The notes under the pieces: generated by a model
What the model was told of the DNA's origin: nothing
The model's database searches: none
Seen by the model: the letters and a program-made list of their open reading frames with translations, nothing else
Assembly (NCBI GenBank): GCA_027563935.2
Contig: CM050447.1
Span: forward strand, 13,050,501-13,114,500
Source of the DNA: Costus lasius
Taxonomy: Eukaryota; Streptophyta; Magnoliopsida; Zingiberales; Costaceae
Length of the DNA stretch: 64,000 bases
Direction of reading: 5' to 3'
In this document: positions 36,349 through 48,609 of the stretch, piece after piece
Layout of the letters: every line of letters starts with the position of its first letter
Numbering within the stretch: position 1 is the first letter of the stretch
Translations under genes and position numbers: made by a program

Positions 36349-38065
36349 TGTGATGCTCCCGGGATTTAGCACAAATCCCAAAGCACACCGAGATGGGCGA
36401 TGGCGGGACCCCTCGTCATCAGCCATGTTGGACGACTCGGGTGTGCGATCGTGTCACTGAGGTTGACACAAGTCCATACGGCGAGGGTCGAGTCAAACCA
36501 CGGAGTGTGGGTTCACACGTGGATGTGGGTTTCGACTCGACCCATGGACCTTGGACCCCCTCACGCGAGCTTGTGAGCGTGCGCATCAAAGATGATCAAC
36601 AGTGGGGCGATTCTGAGGTCAAATCGACCCCGAATCGGCACTGAACCAATCTTCCAGGCTGAACCGAACCGATTCAGCCGGTTCAGCCGCGCGTACGGGC
36701 AATTGGGGAAAATTCCCCTGTTCTTCACCTGCGTCGCGTGTGACGTCGTCAATCATCGATCTAGCCACCTGGAGGAGTGTTCGCCGGATTTGGAAGGTGG
36801 TCGGCGGTTCGTGCTGGCGTGGCAGCGAGGGCGACGACGAATGAGGGCTTGGACTCCTACGTGGACGAGCGTAGGGCGGATTTTCGAATCCGCCCCGGTG
36901 GAAGCGAGATCTCCGGCCAATCACCGGCGGAGATCGCAGCTGCGTGGCGACGAAGATAGAAATCCCATTCTCGTCAAGGGGCGGTTGCCAATCAAGCGGA
37001 ATCGAGTGCTTGGGCAAGGTTTGGCGACGACAAACTTTGGATCTGAGTTCAGAGCTTTGCTTCTTGCGTCGGTGACGAGGTTCCGGCTGTGGAATCGTCG
37101 ACGAGAGCTCTAAGATCTCTTCTCCGGTGCCCTGAGGTAACGAGGAGGTCTTCTCCTCCGACGTTGGCAGCCAGACGCGGGAGAGGGATCGGAATTTCTG
37201 ATCTTTCGTTTCACGCTAGCCACGCTTCCATTGGGGTGATTTCTCGTCGGCGTCAGCATCTCCGGTGACCATACTCCGGCGGCGAGTTCTCCTTCCGTCG
37301 ACAATGAGATCCTGACCGGCCGGTGGGATTCCGGTGGCCGGACGAAGAAGGGGACGCCTCCCCTGTTTCGGCCGTGCGTTGGCCTTGTTCCAGATGCGAG
37401 CCGTGAAGGAGAGAAAGGGTGTTGTTGCACGCGTTCGTTCGCGCGACGTGTTTCGACTCCGACCCGACTTTCCAACGCAGTTTCTCAGAGGATCTCGATG
37501 GGCTCGGCTTGTGGAGTGGTGGCACGCTACAAGGGTAAACCCTCCCCGGATCTATCGTGTATAGTGGTAGTAGGACGGTTTTCCCGTGTGTAGTGGATAA
37601 GGACTTTACCGCCATTTGGACATCGTGTGGCTTTTCGTCCGGACAGTTCTCTTGCGCTATCTGTGTCCGCATATGTGTAGTGTGGATTTGTGATTGTTTG
37701 TAGGTGCTTGCTTGCTTGCTCACTACAAAGTCCCGGGCGTGTGTGCCGGCACCCTCGAAGGTGTTCGCCACCGTCCCCTTATGATTGATTGAGGCAGCGT
37801 TGGTGCCTATCTTGGCTGTGTAGAGAAAGGAGCGCGGGCTGAGAACATTTTCTGTGAGTGCAAGTGGTCGGAGAGTCTCTGTCACCTTATCACATCAGTT
37901 GAAAGATTTGTATTCGTGTCCGAGGGGCGGTCTTTACACCGAACCCTTCGCGCACGTGTGTGTGAGGACTTATAGAGTACTGGGCCAGCTTCCGCAACGC
38001 GATCCTAACCGGTCGTGGGCCACTCTAGTGTGGGGCTGAGATCTCCGCGAGGGGATCTACCGGCT
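36349..38065 (+). mobile_element. LTR-like GC-rich block, probably truncated
   Basis: It begins TGTGATGCTCCCGGGATT, like the 5' end of some Ty3/gypsy LTRs, and is GC-rich up to about 38065, where AT-rich DNA resumes. I could not find a matching CA end, target duplication or PBS. Its ORFs on both strands look like chance products of base composition. Confidence 0.35.
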
Positions 38066-38169
38066 GTGGAAAAAATTATTATTAAAAAAATACATTTGCC
38101 CATAATACCTATCATTTGTAAGGCCCTATGAGTAAAAACTAAGTCTTCAATGAATGACTACAGCCATAA

Positions 38170-39300
38170 CATCTTCTAAGTAATATGGGTCATTACTTTC
38201 CCTAGATTGTAGATTTGGTTATCATGTTTTTTTTTTTTGACTCCATCTTCCTTTCTACTAACATAGTCAACATTAGCATAACATTTTACCCATACATGTT
38301 CATGTCTTCTATAAAAGAGTGAACCTTCGAATAATAAAGAATAAGCCAACTCAAATGACATTAAGGTTTCCCATACATTGACTCACAACCCAAGGATAAA
38401 AAAATTATCAAGTTATGCTATGATAATTAAATTTCCCTCGCAAGTCTATGATGCATACTAGATCTACATCTCTAGAGCCATCATTATTACATAGCTAGAG
38501 AGAATAAAGTATCAACAAACTTGCATTCCAAAAACTAATAATTTAAAGGAGCCCAATTGCATGCTTCCTATATGAGAGAAAGAATTCATCAAATTTATAA
38601 GCATTTTCACGTCAAAAATACCCTACGTGTCACTTTCTATTAAAAGAAAATAATCAACATACACAATATGAATAAAGATAGAATATTATGTCTTATGACA
38701 ACAAAGACCAAACTAGATGCTATTGAAAAATATTTTCAAACCAAGCACTTAGGCTTTGTTTCAATCTTTGAATTGCTTTGTTAAATTTGCACACTATATT
38801 CTCTCCCTAAGCATCATATCCAATATGTTGCTTCATGTAAACATCCTTTGTAGGATCTCAATCTCCGTATAAGGATGCATGTTTAACATGCATCTACAAT
38901 ACTTTTCAACTTTGAATAGTAACAAAGGAGAATAATACTCTAATAGAATTCCATCTTGGCAACTAAGGAAATATAAATGGATCCTTTAGAAACTAATAGA
39001 ATTTTATAATATTCAACAATTCTGTTGGTATTATATTTCATAGTGAATACCCACATGTAGGCAATAGGTCTCACTCATTAGGAAGAATCACAAGCTCCCA
39101 AATTTCCCAAGACTTATTAGCACATTCATCTCATCATTCATATATTTTTTTCCAGAACATGCAACTAAAAGTAGAAGATAGACAATTATATAAAAGATGT
39201 CTAGAAATAGGATGAACAATAGTGGAATGCAAATAGCAGTAGGTAAATCCAATTTAGATGGGGATGATTGTGATCGAACTGCAACCAAAGGTGAATCAAG
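38170..39300 (-). pseudogene. Ty1/copia reverse transcriptase relic
   Basis: On the minus strand near 38900-38750 the degraded phrases follow the copia RT core: a HPYTEIE-like run, a frameshifted YMKQ...GYDA piece, and then a KQSNSKIETK-like stretch where YGLKQSP would be. Many stops and shifts show it is old. The boundaries are approximate. Confidence 0.45.
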
Positions 39301-39859
39301 TGGAGGTGCTATTGAAGGTTAATGAGGAAGTCTACTGTAAACTTGTAGAGGCGGCTTGACTTTAAAGATGTAACTCAGTAGAGGTACATGTTATGTAGCA
39401 GTAAAGTCAATCTCTTTAGTGGTGTACAATGATACGCTCTAGAAAATGCTCATATTACAAAGGTGGAAAATAGCAAGTGACTAAACAGTGCTTATATATA
39501 AAAAAAATAGATTGAAAAAAAAGGGTTCACTCAACGAAGGTAGAGAAGCAACAACCAACTAAAAATCATAACAATAATAACCCATGGATGTGTTTAATAG
39601 GGAGAAAAGGGGAAACAAAGGAATGAAAAGTAAAAGAGAACGCGACATTCCATAATTTAATAAGACTGATGAAAAATAGAAAGGCTGAAACAATAGCTCT
39701 CTTTCTGCCCGAATGTGGTCTGCCCAAATCAGGCGGAAAGCAAACGGACGCTTGCTGCTGATGCGAAGCTAACGTACATGAAGCATTCCGCCTGACGGAA
39801 GCTTGCTGCAGTTCACATCTGCGGACACTGGCACCGGTGATGGTGACGTTCGCGCCCGT

Positions 39860-40340
39860 GCATGTTCGCGATGGTGATGCTCAACGAGGAAGGTGACGGC
39901 GCATCCATGATGCTCGACGAGGAAGGCAATAGCGTGCTCGTTGATGCTCGCTTCTGCGACGTTTGATAAGGAAGGCGACAGCGCGTCGCTGCTGCTCGCG
40001 TCTACAACGCTCGACGAGGAAGGCAATGGCGTGCTCGCACATGTTTGCGACAGTGATGCTCGATGAGGAAGGCGACGAAGCGTCGCTGCTGCTCGCATCC
40101 GCGACACTCACTGAGGAAGGCGACGACGCGCTCAAGTCCGCGATGCTCAAAAAGGAGGGCGATGGCTCACGGATAGAGACGACTCACAAACGGTGACACT
40201 CATTGCTTGCGTCCGCGACGGTGACGCTCGACGAGGAAGGCGATGCTCGCAGACGGTGACAGTGATGTTCACGGATGGTGTGGGCGATGGCGACGCTGAT
40301 GGATGGCAATGATGACACTCACGGACGGCGCGGGCGGGGA
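39860..40340. repeat. Minisatellite based on GATGCTCGACGAGGAAGGCGA
   Basis: About nine imperfect copies of a unit with GCTCGACGAGGAAGGCGACG-like core recur at 45-65 bp spacing. ORFs on both strands are repeats of this unit, not recognisable proteins. Confidence 0.75.
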
Positions 40341-40513
40341 GTTCCCGCGTGGGCTTGACGGGAGAGGTACGGGAGAGTGGCACGTGCAAGTCACATGCGT
40401 TCCCTCTCCCTTCCCTCATCATTTCCTTTCTCTCCTCCTCTTTGTTCTCTCCTACTATTCGTCTATCCCTTTAAACACAGCCTTAGCGTGTGAGTATTCA
40501 ACAAAGACACAAC

Positions 40514-41096
40514 TAGACTTGGCAAAAACCCCCAAACCCGACCCAATCGGGTATGGGGTATCAAATCCCCGCTCCGAACCCACTCCGAAAATTAATATTA
40601 CTAATATACCTTTATTTTTCTAATAAATCTAACTCTAACCCTAACCCTAAAATAGATTTAGGGGAAACTCTGCCCACCTCTCTCCCTATCCTCCTTTCCT
40701 TTTCGTCTTTCTCCCCTCCCAACCAAAACTTATTCTTCTCTTTTTCTCTCCCTACCCCGCTGCCCCTCTCTTCTACTCTTCCTCTCCTCTCCCTCCACTC
40801 CACCGGCTGCTTGCCCATGATGCCGCTCTTCGCCTACTGCTTGCTACTCACCCATGATGCCACCCATCGCCCATCGCCCGCCACCCATTGCACACCGCAC
40901 GCCTCTTGTTTGTCCCTCCCTCCCTGCCTGGCAGTAGAGTTTCCCCCATGGGGACCTAATCGCTCGACGGGATCAGATGAGGGGTTGGATTTTTTAACTC
41001 CGTTGGGTTTAAGGATAGGGTTGAAAGAGGTAGGGTCAGAGTGTGTTTGGCAAAACCTGACTCCGACCTACTAAACCCGCCCCATTGTCATCCCTA
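40514..41096. mobile_element. hAT-type MITE
   Basis: The left end is TAGACTTGGCAA and the right end, inverted, TAGGGATGACAA. Flanks GACACAAC (40506-40513) and GACACAAG (41097-41104) differ at one of eight bases. It contains a short CTAACCCTAACCCTAA-like run and a pyrimidine-rich tract. Confidence 0.6.
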
Positions 41097-41405
41097 GACA
41101 CAAGAGTATAGGCTATAGGCTATGCTTGTCATGATTTGGACCAAGCGAATGGACAAAGTCGACTAGGATATATCATGGAAAACTATTCCTATTATGGACC
41201 AACGTAAGCATATGATTGATGAGGTGATTTATAGTAAGATCTACATTAGCCCTGTGAGCCTTCGGTACGTACAAATAAAACATGAGCACATGTGACTTAT
41301 CAAGTAGGTGGGATTTGTACGTTCAGCTTCTAGATTTTGTTAGGAAGTATGAAGGCAAATTATTTAAGGAATGATATTTAGATTGACAAATTCATGAAAG
41401 AAGGA

Positions 41406-41911
41406 TAGACTTGACGAAAACTAACCCGACCCGATTCGACACGAAGTTAGACGGATTCGGGTTGGGTCTAATCGTATTCGGGTCAAAAATAGGTCAATCC
41501 GTTTATGACCCAAAATTAAACGGGTCGTGTCGGGTTATAATCAGGTTGACTCGCTTAACCCGATTATATTATATAATTATATATTATATATATAATTTAT
41601 ATATAAATATATACATATACATATATTTATATATCATTTCGGGTCGAGTCGTGTCGTGTCGAGTTAATCGAGTTAATATTTTTATATTTATATAATTATA
41701 TATATTTTTTATAAATATTTATTTGAATTATTTAACATTAAATGGGTTAATCGAGTCGTGTCGGGTTGACCCAAATATATATGGGTTGTGTTTGGGTTAA
41801 ATCATCTGACCCAATTAATTAAACGGATCGTGTTCGGATTAAGCTAATCGGGTCACGAATCATAAACGGGTCAACCTGAACATGACCCGCCGACCTGTTT
41901 TGCCAGGTCTA
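41406..41911. mobile_element. hAT-type MITE
   Basis: The left end is TAGACTTGACGAAAAC and the right end, inverted, TAGACCTGGCAAAAC. The flanks AAGAAGGA (41398-41405) and AAGGAGGA (41912-41919) match at seven of eight bases. The body is rich in GGGTTGACCCG-like words and AT repeats. Confidence 0.75.
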
Positions 41912-41919
41912 AAGGAGGA

Positions 41920-44103
41920 TTGTATATATTCCTTACTATTATATGTATTAATAATTTTAATGGAGAAATGAAATTGACTTTTCTTTTCGTCAAACTAAGT
42001 GCTATAATAACCGAAGACAAGACTTACAAACAAAAATAAATGACATTGACTAGGGTAAAAATGTTGGTGTATTAACTCAAAAGGAGAGGAGAATATATTA
42101 TTAATGCTTCGAGGAAAAGAGGCTCGATAATGCTTACCAAGTAATAGGCTTGGTAAACAAAAATAAGGGCGGTCTCAAAGGGACAGATATTATAGTATCT
42201 TGGCAAGAGAAGCAATGTCCTTAAGTGACAGTTATTGATAGGGCGTGATGCTAGAAGTGACCGACAAGGATGCAAGGACAAAAACATGATGTAAATAGAC
42301 ACTAACTTCATACCATCCACCAAGAATCTATTTGTCCTTGAGATCATTAAAGACACAATATGTAGGACAAAGATAACAAGCCAATATAATGTTTTAATAA
42401 GATAATTGACATATAGAAGGCAGACATAATATTATGGGAAAAAAATATACTAGAAGCAGTAGGAATAGCGACAAAACCATGAACGAGGATGATAGTAATA
42501 TAATATTATTAGCAATCTTAACTGAATTAATGCCAAGAGTTGCAATAAATCTAGAAACAAATTACAGTCACCTGTCAATTAGGAAGATGCAGTGATCTAC
42601 TTAATAGGAAAGGAAACCAGATAAGTTATACCAGAGTGTGCTAGAGAGACAACCATCAATAATGAGTCAAATAAATCCAACTCTCGGAGGGTAGGAAAAT
42701 CCTGCACAAGAATTCCCTTGTACAAAATTCTCTATCGGAATAACCCATCTTAGCTTGTATCGCACCTTCTAAAATGTCATTTTTCATATAGTAACATTGC
42801 ACTCAATGAAAAAAAAATTAGAGTTGAAAGATAAATATGCTGAACTGAACTTGTGCTACAGCCACATTCTCCATGCCTTCAAAGGCAATAAGCTATCAAC
42901 AAGTTTATACCGTTGGAGAACAGCGGAATGGTGGCAACTAAAGAAGAGTAAAACAGAAGCAGCTCATGACGATTTTAAACTGAAGCAGAACAGGAAACAG
43001 AGGATTCTCCTATTTCCTTAAAAAGAACCATCAACGAGCAAGATAACGAGCAGAAGACAATCAAAAGCGAGCGACAAATGTAACATCCACTAAAGGTTAT
43101 GACTAAATCATAACAATAATTCATATGTTAAAACATTAAGAAAAGAAGGACCATAGCAGAAGCTTACCTTAAGTCCATAGTATTTCTGAAGTTAGAAAAA
43201 GAAACTAGTCTTGATCTTCCACAGATTTTGTGTTTCCAGACTAACTGATGAGAGTCACCTATATATATAGGGAAAAGAGAAAACGCACGTCTAAATTTAT
43301 TATTATTTTTATTTCTAACTCATCATAAAAATAGAAATAATTCTTAAGTCTCCACACATAATAATATTTCATACAATTTTCAAATAATTTAATCATAACA
43401 ATTAATATCTTAATCGATCACTTTAGTACAACTAAAATTTAAGATAACTATATATAATTTTTAATTGATATATGTGTAGTCCATATTAATTGATTTAACA
43501 ACAACGACATGTGAAAGGCTCCAATAACTGCTCCCCTGTTTTCGATTGCTCGAATTTCCCTTTGAGAGAACAAATGAGAACCAAAGGAAAAGAGTTTCTC
43601 ATATCTGGGATCCGGCATCCTGTGGAGGATGAGTTACACGAATGCTTTCGTGGAGACCTTGCAGTTGGCTAAGGAACTCGCTCATGGAGTACGAGGAGAA
43701 ACACCTGAGGAGCTTACAACCCATGGAGAAGAGGCTTTTGCCACAGAGAAGATGAATCAGCTAAGCAAGGGCGTCAATTATCCCGCTACGAACCACGCCA
43801 GAGTGGAAAACGAATAGGAGCCAGATAGAAAATTGAGACAACTGGAGTTTACTGGAGAAGAAACCGACGCGCGGAATTCGCAGTTGGAGGCTGAGATTCA
43901 CCTTAAACTGTGGAAGCGAGGAACGTAACTCGAAAGGGTTCTTTCTTTTAAAATAATGACGCCCACAGAAAGAAGCAAGACGCAAAAAAAGCTAGGCAGA
44001 AAGCTCTAAACGAAGGAGATCTGTGGTAAAAGATACCAATACCAATTCAGAAGTAGAGAGAGAAATCTAAGGAAAGTAGTTCGGCCTAACTAATTGCATG
44101 TAG

Positions 44104-44141
<38 letters not shown>

Positions 44142-44704
44142 AGTCTCCACTGTGAGACTAAACTCCTATCAGGGATTGTGCAGGAAAATCAGGTTCCAAA
44201 CTAACTTTCAGATGACAAGCAACGATTGGGGTCCTAAACGTGTAAAAAGAGGTCACCAGGGAATGAGCCCAATCTTCCACCTGCGCCAACTACATTTGAC
44301 AATGTCAAAATTTTTAATGTCATTGTTGTGGACCCTTTCCTATGAATTTAATATCTTTTAGTTGATAAATATTAGCATTCTCATTTATTTCTCCATTTGA
44401 AAAAGACTATTAATATATCCATTTGGTGCAAGGGATTCTGACTAAAGGATCATATCGAGTTAACCACCACTCTCTTTTGAATAAACAATCTAGCAAGTAA
44501 TCTTTGCTTGATTTGTATTTTTACTATTATATTTAATCCTAAGAACTATCTTGTTTACATTTTGTAGATCCGCATAAACCCGTTGGATATCTGGATTCCT
44601 TTTCAACATCAAGAGCTTATTTGTAGACTAGAAGGTTGCATCTCTACAGAAAATTATTCTTCATTGGTTATAGGATTATTTTAACATTCAGTAAGTTAGT
44701 TGTT
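41920..44704. other. Intergenic region without recognised gene
   Basis: A few short ORFs are present, for example 42797-43021 and 43629-43817 on the plus strand. I recognise none, and splice signals around them are not convincing. A (TA)n run lies at 44106-44139. The segment ends where the truncated LTR begins. Confidence 0.4.
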
Positions 44705-46129
44705 TACGCGTTCTGGCTAGTTCTTGCGTATTCCAACTCCGCGTGGTGGTTGCGTTCGCACAAGGCTGCGAACTAGATTAGTACCCGTATCCCGTCTCCG
44801 TACACATATTATACGAACGCATGCGAACATAACCCTGGACTCACGTATACCTGTCAAACTTGATTTAATAACTTGGTATGATTAACATAATGAAACCGGA
44901 TGAGCATGTTAATTGGTGTTAAATGGATTAAAATAGAATAGTGTGACTTATATATGATTTACCCTGTTAGGTCCTGTTGATTGATTATCTGCTTACCGGT
45001 TGGATATGTGACACTATTTATCTGCTGTTCGAGGTAGGGATTCTACCTCCTTCCGTTGTTACCGTGCCAACCGCATGTTAGTTAGCGGCACATTCTTTTT
45101 GCTGATTAATCCTGTTGATTACGTTTTTATTCCTGTTCTGCTCTAGTCTTTATCCGTTGATATAAACTGTATGTATGACACATTGGTATGAGTATCGGTA
45201 TTGCATGCTAGTCTGTAGAGATAGCTGGTATGAGTTATGTTATATGTATGTATGAGGGCTGAATGTTTAGCTATAGATACTTCAGTGTACCTCGATGTAC
45301 TGCCTGTGAGATTTCTGTTGAGATGCTATGTGATCGTCTCTGTGATAGTTTGACCGAGAGAGTCCGATGTTATGGGCTTGAGGTCTGTTATCAACCCAGT
45401 GAGAGGTTGTACTGAGTGTAGGACGCTACACTAGCGGGCTGTCGACGGACAGTCGTCTCTACTGTTTGGGGAGCGATCAGTAGGGACCACTCTATTTTAT
45501 AGAGTTGCGGGTCGTGGACCACTGCTGTACCAGCTCCCAGTTTTATCTGTCTGAGGACACGTATATTGATACGTATTTGAGTTTGACTATACGATATATG
45601 GGACATGTAGAGTTACTGTGGCAATCTGGTAAACCCTTACACTCTGATCATGCACCATGTGATTTGTTGTATCCCTACTTAGCCTCCGGCTAACCCCCCT
45701 TGTTTTGCCTCCAGGTTCAGGCGCGGCTCCTTCGGGGGCAGATTAGATAGATAGCTTGGAGACTACCAGTCCGGTTTGGTTTTGCATCTGTCGGTCTGTG
45801 GTTTATTATGTTTATGTTATGTTGGACTCTGTTGACCGCTGCGCCGGTCGTGTATCTGTTGGTTCTGTTGACCGCTGCGCCGGTCATGTTATTTGTTGGT
45901 TTGTCGACCGCTGCGCTGGTCCTGTTGTTGTTATTTCTGTTGACCGTTGCGCCGGTCTTGTGTCAGTATTATTGCTTCTGGATATTTAAGGTCGGGCTGG
46001 CCTCTGGTTATGTTATTTTATTCAGTCTGTACCTCTCGGTTGTCAGGATTGATTTGACAGGTACAGTGTTGTGCGTCCTGAGGTCTGGGATTCCCGGCGC
46101 GGGTTCCGGGTGGATTTTGGGGCGTAACA
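44705..46129 (+). repeat. Truncated 5' LTR of the chromovirus
   Basis: It matches 51229-52648 of the 3' LTR, starting at TTACGCGTTCT and ending GGCGTAACA. The 3' LTR extends a further 717 bp upstream, so the 5' LTR has lost its beginning. The lost part would hold much of U3. At 45831-45958 four copies of GTTGACCGCTGCGCCGGTC-like units repeat, each with a GACCG...CGGTC stem. Confidence 0.85.
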
Positions 46130-46133
46130 ATTA

Positions 46134-46145
46134 TGGTATTAGAGG
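46134..46145 (+). promoter_or_regulatory. Degenerate primer-binding site
   Basis: TGGTATTAGAGG differs at two of twelve bases from the initiator tRNA-Met PBS TGGTATCAGAGC. It starts 5 bp after the LTR end. Confidence 0.7.
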
Positions 46146-46289
46146 TTAGGTTCAGGATCTTACATGGGACATAAGGACTTAGGATCAAACCTTAGGATTT
46201 AAGATCGCGTTAGTGTTAATCGTATTTGATAATACTAATCTGTGATTTTAATTAACGTGACCCTTTTTGTTGTTGGTGCGTTACAGGAA

Positions 46290-46580
46290 ATGGCACCCAA
46301 GAAAAGCTCTCATTTCGGTTGGATGGCTGGATTAGCCTGTGGGGCATTGAGTGCACTACTTAGTTTGATGCGGAGGGATTCTAGTTTTGGAAATGAACGA
46401 AGGGAAGAACCATCGGTAGCCGCTCCGCGTGTTCCTTATGATGACAATGTTAACGAAGTGGGAAGTAGACGCCATGCACCAGAACCTCCGGTCCAAGAAC
46501 CTCCACGGCGTAGAGGGCGTGAAACTCCCTCGACTGCAGCGTTGGAGTTAGCGTCCTGCTTTACTGTCATGTGGTTTTAA
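46290..46580 (+). pseudogene. N-terminal gag remnant of the chromovirus
   Basis: The ATG at 46290 opens a 96-aa frame beginning MAPKKSSHFGW and rich in Arg, Glu and Pro, as at the N-terminus of chromovirus gag. It stops at 46580, far short of a full gag (roughly 400 aa). The capsid and zinc knuckle are missing, replaced by unrelated sequence. Confidence 0.5.
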
Positions 46581-47199
46581 GGCTAGCGTGTCCAGTAAGT
46601 TTGATTTGTCGCATCTCGAAGGTGGATTCTCTAGGCCTGGCCCGCCTGGGTGTCCTCTCTGGGTCGTGACGATCTACGTGTTGGACGTGCGAACGTATAA
46701 ATTCCTATCGAATGAAAGTTCCTATAAAAACAATGATATAATTAAGGAAAGATGTAATCGGTTGAACCCCCTTAGATGAGAAACAATCTCATTAGATATC
46801 ATCTTAATGGGTCTCTTTAGAGCTTGTAGTTTTCGCAAGAGAACACACTACTATTTTCTTATGATTCACATAATTTTAGCATCAATATTTTGGACATTAA
46901 GTTATAAACAAATTTGGGAAGCAAACAGTTACTTGAAAAAGTTAAGTAAGATTCCATAAGGGGAATTCGTTATAGAATGTTGGATTTGGTACCTTGCAAT
47001 TAATTTGTGGACAAACTAGGGCACAATAAACCAATTGTCACTGTTGGCTTTGGTGGGGCCCATAACTCATAGGCTAACAAGACTAGGTGAGTTAGTACAA
47101 CTAGCTATGTTGACAACTGCGTATTTCTGAGTAATGGATCTGCAAGGCATAGTGTTTGGAAGTGATGGATAAACTTTATTTACTTCGTTATAGGGACGG

Positions 47200-48217
47200 G
47201 CATTCACATCAACTTTGAGCACATCACCGGAAGGGAAAATACTGTGGCTGACGCCCTGTCAAGATTGGCGTCCTATGTGATTTGTTCGCCATAAAATGAA
47301 TACCTTGCTGAGACACAACTCATTGATGAGGCTATAAAAGAGACCAGATAACCAACCCTTTCCATAACTTGCAGCAAATTGGTGAAATCATCCTTGGGAT
47401 GATGACTCCACCAATCAGGGCCATGTCTACTTTACTTCAGGGAGAATGCTCAAGGGCTGAGCAACAAAGACAGGAGGAAGAGCATGAAAAGTTCAAAGCA
47501 AAGATCATACTCTCCCCGACGTTCAGAGAGAAATTCCTCAATTCACTACCAGAAGTGATTAGTATGGATATCAGGTTCTTCGCACATCAAAGGACTTTTC
47601 AAAAGATGGTCTCCCTCCAAGAGCAAATGATGGCGTTCACTCCAAAACGGGGAATACACATATTCCAGGAAAAGGGTAAAAGTCTTTTAACCGCTTGGAT
47701 TTTATATTATAAACTTAATCCTCGATACTATCATTTTGTTTGAGAATTATGGAACTATGGTATGATTCGAGAATAATCTTTGCTGAGAAACCGCCCAGCC
47801 TTTATCCCAGACTTCTTCCCGAAGAAGTTGAAAGAAGCTTGCAGAACTCACCCTGAGATAGAAATGGTAGTACACAACCAGATGCCACGTGTTAGTAAAT
47901 GGACGTCCCGATTTGAACCAAGAAAACAGGTCTGCATTATCTACACTGAGACGATCGTCGTGCATGATTTGGTAGAGCCAAACCGGCACTCCCTTGATAT
48001 ATACAACGAAGCACACTACCTGGAACATATATCTTTAAGGCCGGAATACTACAATATAGATCCTAACGAGAACTATTACTGCAAATTTAGTGAAACACCA
48101 AACATGGTTATATGGAAACAAGCCATCAACTCGTCCTCATATGATGAGGAGATTAATGATTTTTCCATATTACCCGAAACAGAAGGCTCCAATGACGAAG
48201 AAAATCTGGGAGAGTAG
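47200..48217 (+). pseudogene. Possible endogenous pararetrovirus (Caulimoviridae) relic
   Basis: At 47195-47270 a frame reads through an RNase H end with the motif VADALSRL, in wording closer to plant pararetroviruses than to the flanking chromovirus RNase H. Two ORFs follow, 47369-47743 and 47780-48217, separated by stops. They carry acidic and Tyr-rich sequence that I associate with the C-terminal part of florendovirus-like integrated copies. Interruptions make it defective. It lies between chromovirus gag and pol. The alternative is an unrelated captured sequence. I am not sure of the family. Confidence 0.35.
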
Positions 48218-48609
48218 GGTTACAAAACCTAGGGTGGGCCCCAGTTGTGCCATGATAAGGGAATCAATTACTTTGTGCATTAGTCAGTTTTACTGCATGT
48301 CATATATCTTACCTATTAAAGATGTTTCTACTATACGTCCAGCGGTGGGGATGTCTTTTCTTGCATCTATGTAAACGCCTTAGTGCGAGGCTACGAGAAA
48401 AGTCGAGTGCCAACTAGTCTTATTCTCATAAGGGTGGTAAAATGTAACTCTCTTAGCGACGTTATTGGATAGATACGTGTAGTAGTTAAAGACCAGCGTG
48501 ATGCTAATTCTTGTAGAATATGCTTGACAAAGAAGATCAATAAGGCTCTTTTAAGATAATTCTTGCGAAGCATTAAATTAATTACCATAGCAATAGTAGA
48601 AAGTTAGCA

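Noticed and set aside
39769..40422. Repeat-containing protein genes on either strand
   Set aside because: All ORFs here are translations of the minisatellite unit and have no start context, splice structure or family resemblance.
40625..40650. Telomere-like CCCTAA run
   Set aside because: Only about two to three copies are present, inside a MITE, far from a chromosome end.
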